From the NCBI GenBank assembly GCA_963693315.1, contig CAVNZG010000977.1:186001-250000 (forward strand): a stretch of DNA of 64,000 nucleotides, in the 5' to 3' direction. The stretch comes from Diogma glabrata. Lineage: Eukaryota > Arthropoda > Insecta > Diptera > Cylindrotomidae. Within the stretch, counting starts at the first letter, position 1. Each line of letters opens with the position of its first letter. Shown in pieces: positions 39,791-52,000 of the stretch. A program made the position numbers and the translations under genes. A model generated the notes under the pieces. That model searched no databases and was not told where the DNA came from. It saw only the letters and a program-made list of their open reading frames with translations.

Positions 39791-39895
39791 ATTGTCAGTA
39801 ATAGTTCATAAAGAAACTTAAATTATTTAATTGTAGTATAATGAGAAATTTCATAGATAATTTTTAAAATTATATATATATAAGAAAGATAAGAA

Positions 39896-40170
<275 letters not shown>

Positions 40171-41267
40171 TTGATTAAATGCCTAAATATTTTTTAATTG
40201 TAACTTAAATGTTAAATATGGATTGTTCATATGCCAGCTTTCAGATGGCAGCGTAAATCAATTTATTCAATTGATAGTAAACTTCAGGCGTGCTATACAC
40301 CTGAGCGAAACTATGCGAAATATGCGAACTATGTTTATAAAAAAGTAATGTTTTAATGCGAATAAAGCTTTTTCAAAAAAATGTAATGTTTCCGGTTTTC
40401 TTTTCTTTTTTAAATATTTTGTTTCCGTAATGTTTTTTTCTATAATTACGTTATATACATTATTTTTTTAAAAACATAGTTCGCATATTTTGCATAGATA
40501 GAACGATACAATAAATGAAACAAATACTACATCACATATTTTGCATAGTTTAGCTCAGGTGTATAGCGCCTTAACTTCAAATAAGGCCATTATTAGACTA
40601 TCAAATATGTTTTAGTAAAAAAGTTTTGTTTTATATTTGATAATAAACGAAAAGCATATCATGCTATGTCAAATACGTTACCAAAGATTATTAACAATTT
40701 TGTGGAGGTTATATAGAGTGAAAATTTCTCAAGTGGATCGGAAAATACATGATGTTCGAATTTTTTAGCGAAAATTGGTAAGTCGGTTAATTTAATATAT
40801 CTAAAATTAATACAAAGTTTTAAATTTCAAAAAAAAATTTTAATCATAAGTTATACGCCTTCAAAGTTTTTGATGGCTTCGTGTTTATATTTCGATATCT
40901 CCTGATGGAACAAATTAAATTTAGTTTTAGTACAATGAAAATTCTAAGATTGGTTTATATTTTATAGAAAAAATTATATAATTAAAAAAATTAAATTTTG
41001 GGTCATAAAAATCGCCATTAGCAATAAACAAATAGGAAATTGAAGGACTTCTCAACGCTGCAGATGATTTTAAATTATTGTGTATTCAACAAAATATAAT
41101 CAAGATGATAATTATGAAAACAAAAAAAAATATTCTTTAATGGTTATGTTATGATAATAGTTTTTAGGTGTGCAAGTGCCCCATTTTTACAAAGAAAATA
41201 TGATATTTACATTCTCCAAATATTTATTTTTTTTTTAATAAATTTTTATAATTTTTTTTCTTAAGAT

Positions 41268-41315
41268 GAAAATATTTGAGGCCGCTTTTGTAGTTGCAGC
41301 CGTAAGTAAATTCAT
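41268..41315 (+). other. Exon-like start: ATG, hydrophobic codons, GTAAGT
   Basis: ATGAAAATATTTGAGG opens a frame reading MKIFEAAFVVAA, followed directly by the strong splice-donor sequence GTAAGT at about 41302. It looks like the first exon of a small secreted-protein gene but no second exon was recognised. Chance is possible. Confidence 0.25.
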
Positions 41316-41899
41316 TCGTTCAGTGTTTTTTTTTTAAATTCCAATCATATTTCTTAGATTAATATTTTAATTAAATTTTATTGCCACCAATAATGGTATT
41401 ACAAATAATTTATTTTAACACTATGCATTTCGATATGTTCACATATCATTATCAATATTTCTTAGACATAAATGAAGAAAAGAACTACTAGTCACTTTTA
41501 AGGAATATGATTGGTTTAACAAATAAACTGAACGAATGAATGCACTAACTGCCGTCGTTAGTGCGTTCTGAAAAACTGAAAAAAACGGTTTTATTTGTTT
41601 TATATATTTAATGACATTTATTAACTTTTTACTAGCAAATACTTTTTTCCTTTTATTATCTCCTGGCCGAATCATCGAATATTACCATTTTCTAATTTTA
41701 TGAAAACCATTAAAATAATAATTAGGTAGGCTTTGTTATTTCACTTAATTTGAAAAATTTTGAAAATATGTTAACCATGGCAACAAACAAACTTCAACAA
41801 AAAACAAATATTGCTTTGGTTTTTTAAATTTTTTTGTTCTATCAATTTCTTTCATCATCGGTTGAGGAGTTTCATCTTTATACGCGTTTTGAAAACCCA

Positions 41900-42510
41900 T
41901 ACGCACCAGTAGCACTATTCACTATTGTAAAAAGATAAGATATAAGATGTGCACTTCAGCTTAAAGAAGAAACGGTTGAACTGTTTCTGCAAGAATTAGG
42001 AAAAGATTTCGTCAATGCTCTAAAACATGATTTCATCGCAAAAATCCAGGCTCGAATTTTTATTAAACGAAGCAAAAGACTCTCTGCAAGATAGTTAATA
42101 CGACCGTCTGTTTGGATTTCGCTAAAAATTATGCATGTCGCGTTTAAAATTCTGTTAATTTAGAATTTAAAAAATTAAATAATAAGTTAAGAATAATTAA
42201 AATAAAATATTTTTCCGATAGTGCTGGTTCCCATTACAAAAATAATTATAGTTTCATAAATTTTTTATATCCTGATCATAGCGGAACGATTTTTTTTCCA
42301 CAACAGCTCACGCGAAAAGTGCATGTGATAGAATTGGTGGAGCTGTTAAGAGACATGTTAATCGTTCCAGTTTACAAAATACAACAACCGATAAGCAGAC
42401 ACCAAAATCTTTGTTTGAGTGCGCTCAAACATTTTCCAAGTCTAAAGAATTTGACTTTTGTCCACAAGAAAAACATGACATTCATTAAAAACTTGCAGTC
42501 ATAGCAAAAA
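41900..42510 (+). pseudogene. Decayed transposon-encoded protein fragment
   Basis: In shifting frames the region reads EETVELFLQELGKDF near 41970, YFSDSAGSHYKNNYSFINFL near 42220, then AHAKSACDRIGGAVKRHV near 42308. I have seen the SDG-x-x-x-x-Y-K-N and H-x-K-x-x-C-D-x-x-G-G-x-V-K-R pattern in repeat-encoded proteins of insects but cannot name the superfamily. Several frameshifts and stops are present. Confidence 0.5.
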
Positions 42511-43138
42511 GAATCCCCAAATGAAGAAAACAACTTATCCTGTAAAGTTTTTTCATCTGATGAAAAAAGAATAATTGTAAAATTTTACTAAGAAGAGAAA
42601 ATAAATACTTGGAGAATGTAAATATCATATTTTCTTTGTAAAAATGGGGCGCTTGCACACCTAAAAACTATTATCATAACATAACCATTAAAGAATATTT
42701 TTTTTTGTTTTCATAATTATCATCTTGATTATATTTTGTTGAATACACAATAATTTAAAATCATCTGCAGCGTTGAGAAGTCCTTGAATTTCCTATTTGT
42801 TTATTGCTAATGGCGATTTTTATGACCCAAAATTTAATTTTTTTAATTATATAATTTTTTCTATAAAATATAAACCAATCTTAGAATTTTCACTGTACTA
42901 AAACTAAATTTCATTTGTTCCATCAGGAGATATCGAAATATAAACACGAAGCCATCAAAAACTTTGAAGGCGTATAACTTATGAATAACATTTTTTTTTG
43001 AAATTTAAAACTTTGTATTAATTTTAGATATATTAAATTAACCGACTTACCAATTTTCGCTAAAAAATTCGCACATCATGTTTTTTCCGATCCACTTGAG
43101 AAATTTTCACTCATATTAATTATAGTAGTGCTATAAAG

Positions 43139-43823
43139 CAGCGTTTCTTAAACTCGGGGTCGCGACCCCAACTGGGGTCGTAAGATTTATTCATGGGGTC
43201 GCGAGAAATTTCCAATTTAAAAAAATATATAAAATACAAATATTAAAAAAATAAATTTTCCCTATATATGTCTTAAATTAACAAACTTTGCAAGGTTTTT
43301 GAATTAATTTTTCAAGGTTTTAGAATTGGATGACTTTTTAAATTTTGTAATGTTTTAACTTATCTTTTGGTGACATTCCACAATCCACAATACAATTTTG
43401 TATTTGGATCGTTCAATAATTCATAATTCAATAATTCATTATTTCACAACACCGTTGGATAATTCAGCCTTTTAACATAGAACTTAAAGATATACAACAC
43501 ATGGACATAAAAGTTCAAGAAGAATTTGCTAAACTATCCTGCCATAGTACTTTGAAAGCACTATTTAAGAATCAAATACCAGGCAATTTTTTTGGTTGTA
43601 AATTAAAAGGGAGAAACAGTTCAAATTATTTTGACATTTTCCACCACATTTTTGTGCGAAAATGCATTTTCATCCTTATTGTATATATATTAAATCAAAA
43701 TATCGCTCTCAATTACGCAATATTAAAAATGTGTTGAGACCAGCGCTTTCGGAAATCGAGCCACAATTAACGTTACTTTGCTCTAGAAAGCAAGCACACC
43801 CATCAAATTAATAGTACATTATT
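43139..43823 (+). mobile_element. hAT transposon remnant with transposase C terminus
   Basis: CAGCGTTTCTTAAACTCGGG followed by GTCGCGACCCC is a typical hAT 5' end with its GC-rich subterminal palindrome. Downstream, 43501-43813 reads DIKVQEEFAKLSCHSTLKAL and, in a second frame, VLRPALSEIEPQLTLLCSRK, the dimerisation end of hAT transposases related to ZBED/SCAND3 proteins. Most of the transposase is missing. The 3' end and 8-bp duplication were not found. Confidence 0.7.
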
Positions 43824-43913
43824 TAATTAGGAGCTAAAGTGATACTTTTTGTGTTGAATCTATAGTTTGACAATTATAGACGAAACACAAAAAGTCACTT
43901 TAGCTCCGAATTA
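43824..43913. repeat. 90-bp near-perfect palindrome
   Basis: The arms 43824-43855 and 43884-43913 contain GGAGCTAAAGTGA / TCACTTTAGCTCC and ACTTTTTGTGTT / AACACAAAAAGT around a 28-nt loop. It could be a tiny MITE or a fold-back hairpin. Confidence 0.75.
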
Positions 43914-43922
43914 AATACACTA

Positions 43923-44307
43923 TTTTTTCGGCAAACGTTTAAATTTTTTATGAATATGAAATTAATACATCAAACTTTTTATAAATATGAATTTGTATCG
44001 TCATAATTACTTCCAAAAAAAACATTTAAATTTGTATGAATAAAATTTTTTTATCAAAGCAGCCTTTTCAAAATTTCCTAATATGAGAATCAACTTAATT
44101 TTTGTTGTCATGGTTATACAATATGTTTGAAAGAATAACAAACTAACAAATAACAAATGCTACTTTACAGCCTCCGTAATATAAAATAAAAATGACGTTA
44201 CTTTTGCTGTCGCTAGACGTTACTTTTGCTGTCAGGCTAAAAAGTAAGACTTTAGCAAACTCCCTAGCGGCAGTAAAGTTAAACTTTACAGCCGTTTGCC
44301 GAAAAAA
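43923..44307. mobile_element. Small MITE-like element with 15-bp inverted ends
   Basis: TTTTTTCGGCAAACG at 43923-43937 is the reverse complement of CGTTTGCCGAAAAAA at 44293-44307. The interior has a repeated GACGTTACTTTTGCTGTC motif near 44192-44231 and no ORF. Confidence 0.65.
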
Positions 44308-44404
44308 AATATTTTAATGTTTTATTTATTTTAATACTTGATAATATAACTAGAAAAGGTTATTAATCTTTATTTTTTATTAATTTTCATATTGTTTTAA
44401 CTAG

Positions 44405-44716
44405 AAAAATATGGAGGGGCTGAAATCTCACAGCTCTGAGATATCAAGACTTCGGTCTGGGTTAAGGATTTTGATATATTTTTCGGCAAAAAACTTTTAT
44501 GAGGACATGGTTTTTAGTTTTGGGCAGCGATGTATATCAAACATAACTCTTTGTTAAAATACAAGTATTTTTTATCTCTGTTTAGAAATTTATTACAAAA
44601 CTAACACGAAACATCAATACGTTGTCGGAAAATTATAAGAGATGATAAATTAACATAATTTGGTGAAAAGATGATACACTCAGCAAACTACTCAAAAACC
44701 TCTCCATTTAGCGTTT
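44405..44716. repeat. Repeat B, first part (inverted copy of repeat A)
   Basis: AAAAATATGGAGGGGCTG onward is the reverse complement of the right end of repeat A (34290-34530). The final ~75 bp (44641-44716) has no counterpart in A. The repeat is split at 44716 by RG copy 2 and resumes at 59774. Confidence 0.8.
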
Positions 44717-44731
44717 TGTAATGAAGCGCTT

Positions 44732-44753
44732 TCTCATTGGCGAACCAATGAGA
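44732..44753 (-). ncRNA. Hairpin with UUCG loop at the LTR RNA 3' end
   Basis: As minus-strand RNA it reads UCUCAUUGG, UUCG, CCAAUGAGA, a 9-bp stem with a tetraloop, about 15 nt from the LTR end and 18 nt from the PBS. The 5' LTR has one mismatch and copy 1 has a U-G pair at another position. It may be part of the R/U5 folding near the primer site. Confidence 0.5.
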
Positions 44754-45239
44754 AGGACCTAGCAGGAAGCGTACCTAGCGAGATTGATTTTCAAGCCCCA
44801 AACTAGCTTCAGCCCATGGGAACGATAAAGTAACCCTGCTACTTCAGCACAAATACAGACATGTACGCTATTCACGAAAGTTTGCAGAAATGGAAAGAAA
44901 TACAAGTGGAAAAACGAAGACTCTGGCGACCCCTGTTGCGAAAGACCCACGATCAACACGTCCAACCCCCACGTTCACTCACTTACGCACCCACACACAC
45001 ACACACATTCACACCCCCTTATCACTATGACTGAAGTAACAAAATAAATTTACTCACCCCATGATTAAACCCCGTCCTCCTATTCTGCTTCCATCAGCCC
45101 TCCATCAGCACGTTGTTCAGGTTTGAAATCTCGCAAAAAAATACTTTGTATGTCGCGAACGTTATGGAGAAACGATGAATCAATTGGTGATCAGCAGCGT
45201 TGCATAAACTTGTATTTAAAATCGTGAGTCAGTTTGTCC

Positions 45240-46500
45240 TTCAAAAGCGTTGACTCAATTTATAAACAATGACGTTGAACCAATTTGTAATCAAATGCGT
45301 TGATAAAATTAGTAATCCAAATAGTTGAATAAATTTGCAGTCAAAAGCGTTGACTAAATTTATAAACAATAACGTTGAACCAATTTGTAATCAAATGCGT
45401 TGATAAAACTAGTAATCCAAATAGTTGAATAAATTTGTAGTCAAAAGCGTTGACTAAATTTATAAACAATAACGTTGAAACAATTTGTAATCAATTGCGT
45501 TGATAAAATTAGTAATCCAAATAGTTGAATAAATTTGTAGTCAAAAGCGTTGACTAAATTTATAAACAATAACGTTGAAACCAATTTGTAATCAATTGCG
45601 TTGATAGAATTAGTAGAAATAGTTGAATAAATTTGTAGTCAAAAGCGTTGACTAAATTTATAAACAATAACGTTGAAACAATTTGTAATCCATTGCGTTG
45701 ATAAAATTAGTAATCCAAATAGTTGAATAAATTTGTAGTCAAAAGCGTTGACTCAATTTATAAACAATGACGTTGAACCAATTTGTAATCAAATGCGTTG
45801 ATAAAATTAGTAATCCAAATAGTTGAATAAATTTGTAGCCAAAAGCGTTGACTCAATTTATAAACAATAACGTTGAAACAATTTGTAATCAATGGCGTTG
45901 ATAAAATTAGTAATCCAAATAGTTGAATAAATTTGTAGTGAAAAGCGTTGACTAAATTTATAAACAATAACGTTGAACCAATTTGTAATCAATTGCGGTG
46001 ATAAAATTAGTAATCCAAATAGTTGAATAAATTTGTAGTCAAAAGCGTTGACTCAATTTATAAACAATGACGTTGAAACAATTTGTAATCAATTGCGTTG
46101 ATAAAATTAGTAATCCAAATAGTTGAATAAATTTGTAGTCAAAAGCGTTGACTCAATTTATAAACAATGACGTTGAACCAATTTGTAATCAAATGCGTTG
46201 ATAAAATTAGTAATCCAAATAGTTGAATAAATTTGTAGCCAAAAGCGTTGACTAAATTTATAAGCAATAACGTTGAAACGATTTGTAATCAATTGCGTTG
46301 ATAAAATTAGTAATCCAAATAGTTGAATAAATTTGTAGTCAAAAGCGTTGACTAAATTTGTATTCAAAATCGGGAATCAGTTTGTCATCCAAAAGCGTTG
46401 AATGATTTTAAAGTCCACACCGTTGAATAAATTTGTAGTCAAATGCGTTGACTAAATTTGTATTCAAATTCATGGAACCCAATTGCAATCAAAATCGGTG
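45240..46500 (-). repeat. ~100-bp tandem array in the RG copy 2 3' LTR
   Basis: About eleven units of 100 bp each contain four spaced cores: GCGTTGACTAAATTT, ACGTTGAA-CAATTT, GCGTTGATAAAATTA and AGTTGAATAAATTT, giving a ~25-bp sub-period. The ORFs read through it are repetitive by-products. Confidence 0.93.
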
Positions 46501-48229
46501 AATAATTTTATAATCCAATTCGTTGAATAAACTATTTTTATTTAAGATATATTTGAACTATTCTTTAAATTACAGTTTAATCATTTAATAACAAGAACGA
46601 CAAAAGTTATATAAACACGGTAATAATGATTTACAACTCATCACGCCAGTCTCGTACATTCTTATATTTTATATTTACAGATAATGATTTTTTTTGTTTG
46701 TTTTTTGTATTTATATTTAATAAATTAGAAATATTCACTAGCCTAAAGTTCAATAATTTAAGAACAATGACGACACAATTTAACTAAACACGGTAATAAA
46801 TATTTTAAATTGATCATGCCAGTCCCGTACATTTGTATAATTTATAGTTACCGATAATGATTTTTTTTGATATTTATATTTAATATGTTTGAAATATTCA
46901 CTCGATTAAAGATCAATAATTTAATAACAATGATGACACAATTTATCGGAACACGGAATAGGTATTTAGAACAGAAAGCTAATTCGTTAAGCGAATTATG
47001 CAGGTCCCTAATAAATTCTCACAGTTTTATAAAATTTTTGGTACCTTTACTAATCCTTTTTCGCGCTTATCCAAAATGTCAGCCATGCCCAAAAGTTTGA
47101 CGTGGTATTTTTATCCAAATTGGCACAATTTCGCGAAATGCAGGACCAGACGTCCATCAAAAGTAATATGTATCACCATCACTCACGATCGTCATCTTCA
47201 TGGTGAATTTTATTCCATTGTTGAGAACTGCCGACATAGTAAAAGAAAAACACTCCTCCAACAAAATCTCATGCACGACTGACAGCCGTCCAAACACCAA
47301 AAAACAAATGTAATAGAACTAAGAGAGAAAACAATTTACAGTGCTCATTATATAGTCAAATTTTTAGTCTCGCAATAACTCGAATATAGTGTTTTAGATG
47401 GGAGATAATTAATTTACATCAGATTTTCAAATTATTGGGAACTTATTATAGTTCACAAAACCGTTTGCTATTTGATAACATTGTACTAAAATAAGGTTGG
47501 GACACAGGATATTTCCGACACATCCATAACACGTATAATTGAATTCAAAATGAATCAAATACAGATTCGATCAATGATATGATGTTTAGACATTTATTAA
47601 CTACATTCTGCAATATCAGTACAGTGAAGTTCAGTTCAATAACGGAAGGATTGTTTAAAGCAAAACACTCATACAAAGACAAATCAAATGTTTAACAAAG
47701 CAAGAATAGTAATTCGTTGTATGTTGACGATTGGAAACAGAATACACGTAGCTGTTATGAGGTTTTGAGAATTTCGTTGTTTCATTACGGTTTGTGTTTT
47801 GAAAAAAAAGAAGAGTTTAAACTCAAGTAGTAAGGCGAGAACAATCGAATGGAAGTATAACGCGCGTCAATTTTAGTGCGTTGCAAGATTAAATTCTGAT
47901 TACTTTTTAGTGGTTATACGAAAGATGATTAATGAAAACTATTAATTAATTCAAATTAACCAATATTATGTTATATTAATGAATAGATAACTCAAGGTAA
48001 TTAGTGCAATTTTCTTTCTCCTATACCTTTGTCCGGCTATTGCAGATTCAGTAGATTTCAAGAAACATAAGGAAACTATGGGTTAAGGAAACTAAACGAA
48101 ATATGACTATTGATGATGAAGGGATGAGAATCCATTACAAGCGTTACAGATCAATATAAGGAACAACAACCAAGGAGACTGCGACTGTAACACACTACGT
48201 TCTGACATTAATCCAGACTATCCATTACA

Positions 48230-49021
48230 GAACAAGTGCTTTTTGGACGAACACTTACGACCAAAAAGAAGTTGAAACAGGTATAGGCTGGTCGCCAATA
48301 GACCTTGTATATACATATTAGTATGGTGAAGCACCTCGACGTACCACGGATTAGCAATCAATGCGATCGGTATTACAAACTCAGTCTTAGCAGAAACAAA
48401 GTAACAAAGTATCTATGAATATGCAAAAAAAAACTTTTGGGAGGGGTATCGATAAAATCAGTATTCTACTCTATTGCAAGCGGTGGATAACTAAAATCTT
48501 CCAGACCCAATTTCGGGCAGATCTGGGGGTTCCCGAGACTCTAAAGTCACAAAAAAATTGATTCAATCTGCTACAGATCGAACGGAAAAACACCGTAGGA
48601 CCGACTTCTTTAATGAAACATCCGACACAATTTCGTTTTTACGTTATGCAGGCTCGCAACCCACACCTGAACTAACACGAGTCTCATGCGTCTCCGACTC
48701 GCTAGCCGGGCCACACTGTTGTACGATTCCGCCCAAGTGACTCTGAAGGCTGGGAAAAAAAACTGTTCACATAGTTTCAAAGTAACTAATTGAACCAAAT
48801 TCAATACGTGCAATCTCGGAACTTTCGCGTGCAAATAGTCAAAAAAAATAAAAAACAATTTTTGAAACAAGACCTGAACACCAAAGTTCATACACACTCA
48901 CTGAACTGTGAATTCAAGACGAAACTACCCTCATATGGTCGTCGATAATCTTGACTTACAATGGCGGTAAAACACAAGCGAATGTTACTAACATACTGAC
49001 AAAAAAAAATTATTACCGATA
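48230..49021 (-). other. RG copy 2 3' untranslated region
   Basis: About 0.8 kb between the pol stop and the 3' LTR. It contains a block near 48503-48545 (GACCCAATTTCGGGCAG, then GGTTCCCGAGACTC) that is repeated in the leader near 54680-54720. No ORF of note. Confidence 0.7.
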
Positions 49022-52000
49022 TTAGGCACGAATGTCCTTGGAATGGTAAACACCTCTACGTTTAGAAGCCAGGTCCTCCAGTTCGTAAGCAGCGCTACCT
49101 ACCAACCTTATTACTCTGGCTTCAATAAACTTCTGTGCAAGTTTAGCCGATAATTTCTTACCGGCGTCACTCAAAATAAAGTTCCTTCGGAACACTGTAT
49201 CACCTGGTTTAAACAAAGTTAACCGGGCTCGTAAATTGTATCTTTCAGCACTTTTGACAAATGCTTCGGCAGTTAAATCAAGAATTCGAATTCGAATCTT
49301 ATTAAGATAATCAGGTCGCAGCATCGTTTCACCTGGATCATGAAGACTATTCAGTCGTCTCAGCAGTTCATATGACGAACCATGAGTCACCATAGGTATT
49401 CCAAACATTGCGTAATATGGGGAACATTTAAGTGTTTGATGCAGGGAACAACGTAGTGCACAAGCGATCTCGCTCAAGTGCAGATCCCATTTAGAATGCT
49501 CCTCCTTTAGGTAGGCTCGAATACCAGATAAAACACTCCTATTTACCCGTTCAGAAGCGTTAGCTTGAGGTGAATATAACGCTAGTAATGTATGTTTCAC
49601 TCCGTGCTTCGCCAAGAAATCTGCAAACTGTTTTGATTTGGATTGGGTCCCATTATCGGACACAATAGCTTCGGGACAACCAAATACATGAAAGACACTG
49701 GCAGCCAATAGATGACAAATTGGTTCAGCAGTTAATTTCCGTAAAGGAAATAAAAATGGGTATTTAGTGACATGATCTAATACCACCAGAATAGCGATAT
49801 TCCCGGCCCCTGAACGAGGACAAGGGCCAAGAATATCGATATATAATCGCTGTCCAATTCGTTCTGTTTTCATCTGGGACACCATAGGAGCACGAAGTGG
49901 AACATTAGTCGCTTTGATTTCTTTACAGGTCTTACAATTTCCTATGTAAGATTTAACCTGGGTGTACATACGAGGCCAATAGTAAAATTTACGGATATTA
50001 AACAGGGTTTTTGCTAGACCTCCATGAGATGAGGTAGGAGGATTGTGGGCCCTTGCAATACACTCGTCAGTGTATTCTTCAGGTAACCACAATTTCCAAA
50101 CCTCACCCTCTGAAGGAATATCAAGATCTAGACAAGCCAATCGTTTATAAACCCGACCAGAAATTACTTTCAGATCAGGCAATGTACCGTCCGCTTCGGT
50201 AACCAGATTTACCAACTCCAAATATCGAGAAGTGTTGAAGAAAGGGGAATTAAGATCTAATTCAGGCACTGGACATAATTCAGAAATGACGTCAACAGAG
50301 TCCCGTCTTGATAGAGTGTCTGGAACTATGTTTAAATTTCCTTTTCGGTACTCAATATCAAAGACATAACCCTGCAATTTCAAGCTCCAACGAGCCAATC
50401 GACCAGAAAGGTCTTTTTGTTGCATTAACCATTTTAATGAAGCATGGTCAGTTATGATCTTAAAGGCCTGGCCCTCGACATACGCTCTAAATTTCTTTAC
50501 TCCCAGTACGGCGGCTAGACACTCTTTCTCACTAGTGGAGTAATTGCGTTGCGCAGAATTTAGTTTCTTGGACATGTACGCTATGGGATGTTCCATACCG
50601 TCCATGTCACACTGAAGTAATACACAGCCTATACCGTCATTACTAGCGTCGCACTGGAGAGCAAAAGGTTTAGTATAGTCGGGGTTTATGAGGACTGGTG
50701 CTGATATGAGAGCATTTTTGAGATTTATAAATGCTATTTCAGCTTCTGGTGTCCATACGAATTTATTAGAATTTTTCTTCAACAAATCTGCTATCGGAGA
50801 GGACATAGCAGAGAAATCAGATATAAACCGGCGATAATAACCCGCCATACCCAGGAAACGTCGAATCTGTTTGGACGTACGCGGTGTAGGAAATTCAGAA
50901 ATAGCCTGAGTTTTATCAGGATCAATTTTCAACGTACCACCTCCCACAACATATCCCAAATATTTTACATCCGGCAAGAGAAACTTACTTTTTTCCACGT
51001 TTATCGTCAAGTTCGCACGTCTAAGACACTGGGAGATATCTTCTAACAGTTTCAGATGGGCCTCAAAGGTATCTGTAACTATTAGAAGATCATCCAAGTA
51101 TACGAAGACGCACGACTTGAGATGAGGAGGAATTACTTGGTCCATCAATTTAGTCATCGTTTGCGGCGCATTGCACAGTCCGAAAGGCATTCTTACGAAC
51201 TGGTACAATGGCCGCCCTGGGACCGTAAAAGCAGTTTTCTCTCGGGAGTGTTTTTCCAGAGGTATCTGCCAGAAAGCGTCTTTCAGATCCAAACTGGAAA
51301 TGAAATTACTCTGTGGCAGACGACTCAAGATTCCATCTATCTGTGGAAGGGGGTAAGCATCCTTTTTAGTGACGGTATTGACCTTTCGGCTATCCAAACA
51401 AAGACGATTCTTCCCGGGTTTGCGAATTAAGACCACAGGACTTGACCATGGGCTGTTTGAAACCTCTATAATACCCAGAGACAACATCCTATCCAGTTCT
51501 TCTCCCATCAGTTTCTCAATGGCGGGCGATATCGGATAGTGTCGTTGCTTGATGGGAGCTGCAGTCCCCACATCAATAACGTGTTCCAACAAATGTGTTC
51601 GACCCAGACCCATTTTTGAAAATGATGGCAGAAGCTGAATAGTGTTTTGTAGACGGGCTTGATCGTCCATCGACAACTCGGACAGCACTGACTCCGTAGT
51701 CGGTAATGTAGGTAAATTAAACAAAGGGTTAAATAAGCCAAACGCGTTAAAGAAATCAATACCCAAGTATAGATTCTGTGTCAAAGACGGGATAATGTAG
51801 ACATCCAAGGTTCTGACTTGGTTCATAAATGAAATCTTGGTTCTTATCAAACCCAAGATCTTCTGCCTTTGGCCATCTGCAGTACGGACTACCGCAGATG
51901 AATAAGTCAGAAGGTCTGGGGTTTGCACGATTTCCTTAGCAAAATCACCACCAATTACAGTCAAGGACGCTCCACTATCCAACAGTCCAGTATGTTGTTT

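Larger units (their letters stand above)
40716..43112. mobile_element. DNA transposon with ~510-bp terminal inverted repeats
   Basis: The left arm (40716-41225) and the right arm (42601-43112) are reverse complements over about 510 bp with few mismatches. Both ends read GAGTGAAAATTTCTCAAGTG inwards. Flanks are TATA and ATAT, so the target duplication cannot be fixed. The centre carries a decayed transposase-like segment and a smaller inverted repeat (about 41300-41350 against 41495-41545). Long arms with a short decayed centre suggest a non-autonomous derivative. Confidence 0.8.
44717..48229 (-). repeat. RG copy 2 3' LTR, 3.5 kb
   Basis: This direct repeat of 56256-59769 is unusually long for Ty3/gypsy. 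It holds a hairpin near its RNA 3' end (44732-44753), a short CA run, a ~1.2-kb tandem array (45240-46500) and ~1.7 kb of unique AT-rich sequence. Several small ORFs recur in both LTRs but show no domain. Confidence 0.95.

Noticed and set aside
44401..44410. CTAG at the edge of repeat B as a Helitron 3' end
   Set aside because: Repeat A has TTTTAG at the matching edge and no TC start was found at the other end, so the class stays open.
45240..46500. CRISPR-like regular array
   Set aside because: Units are ~100 bp with internal sub-repeats and no unique spacers, and the array lies in an LTR of a eukaryotic retroelement.
46867..47282. Small plus-strand ORFs in the RG LTR, repeated at 58407-58822
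   Set aside because: They are identical because the LTRs are identical, they lie antisense to the element, and they have no recognisable motif.
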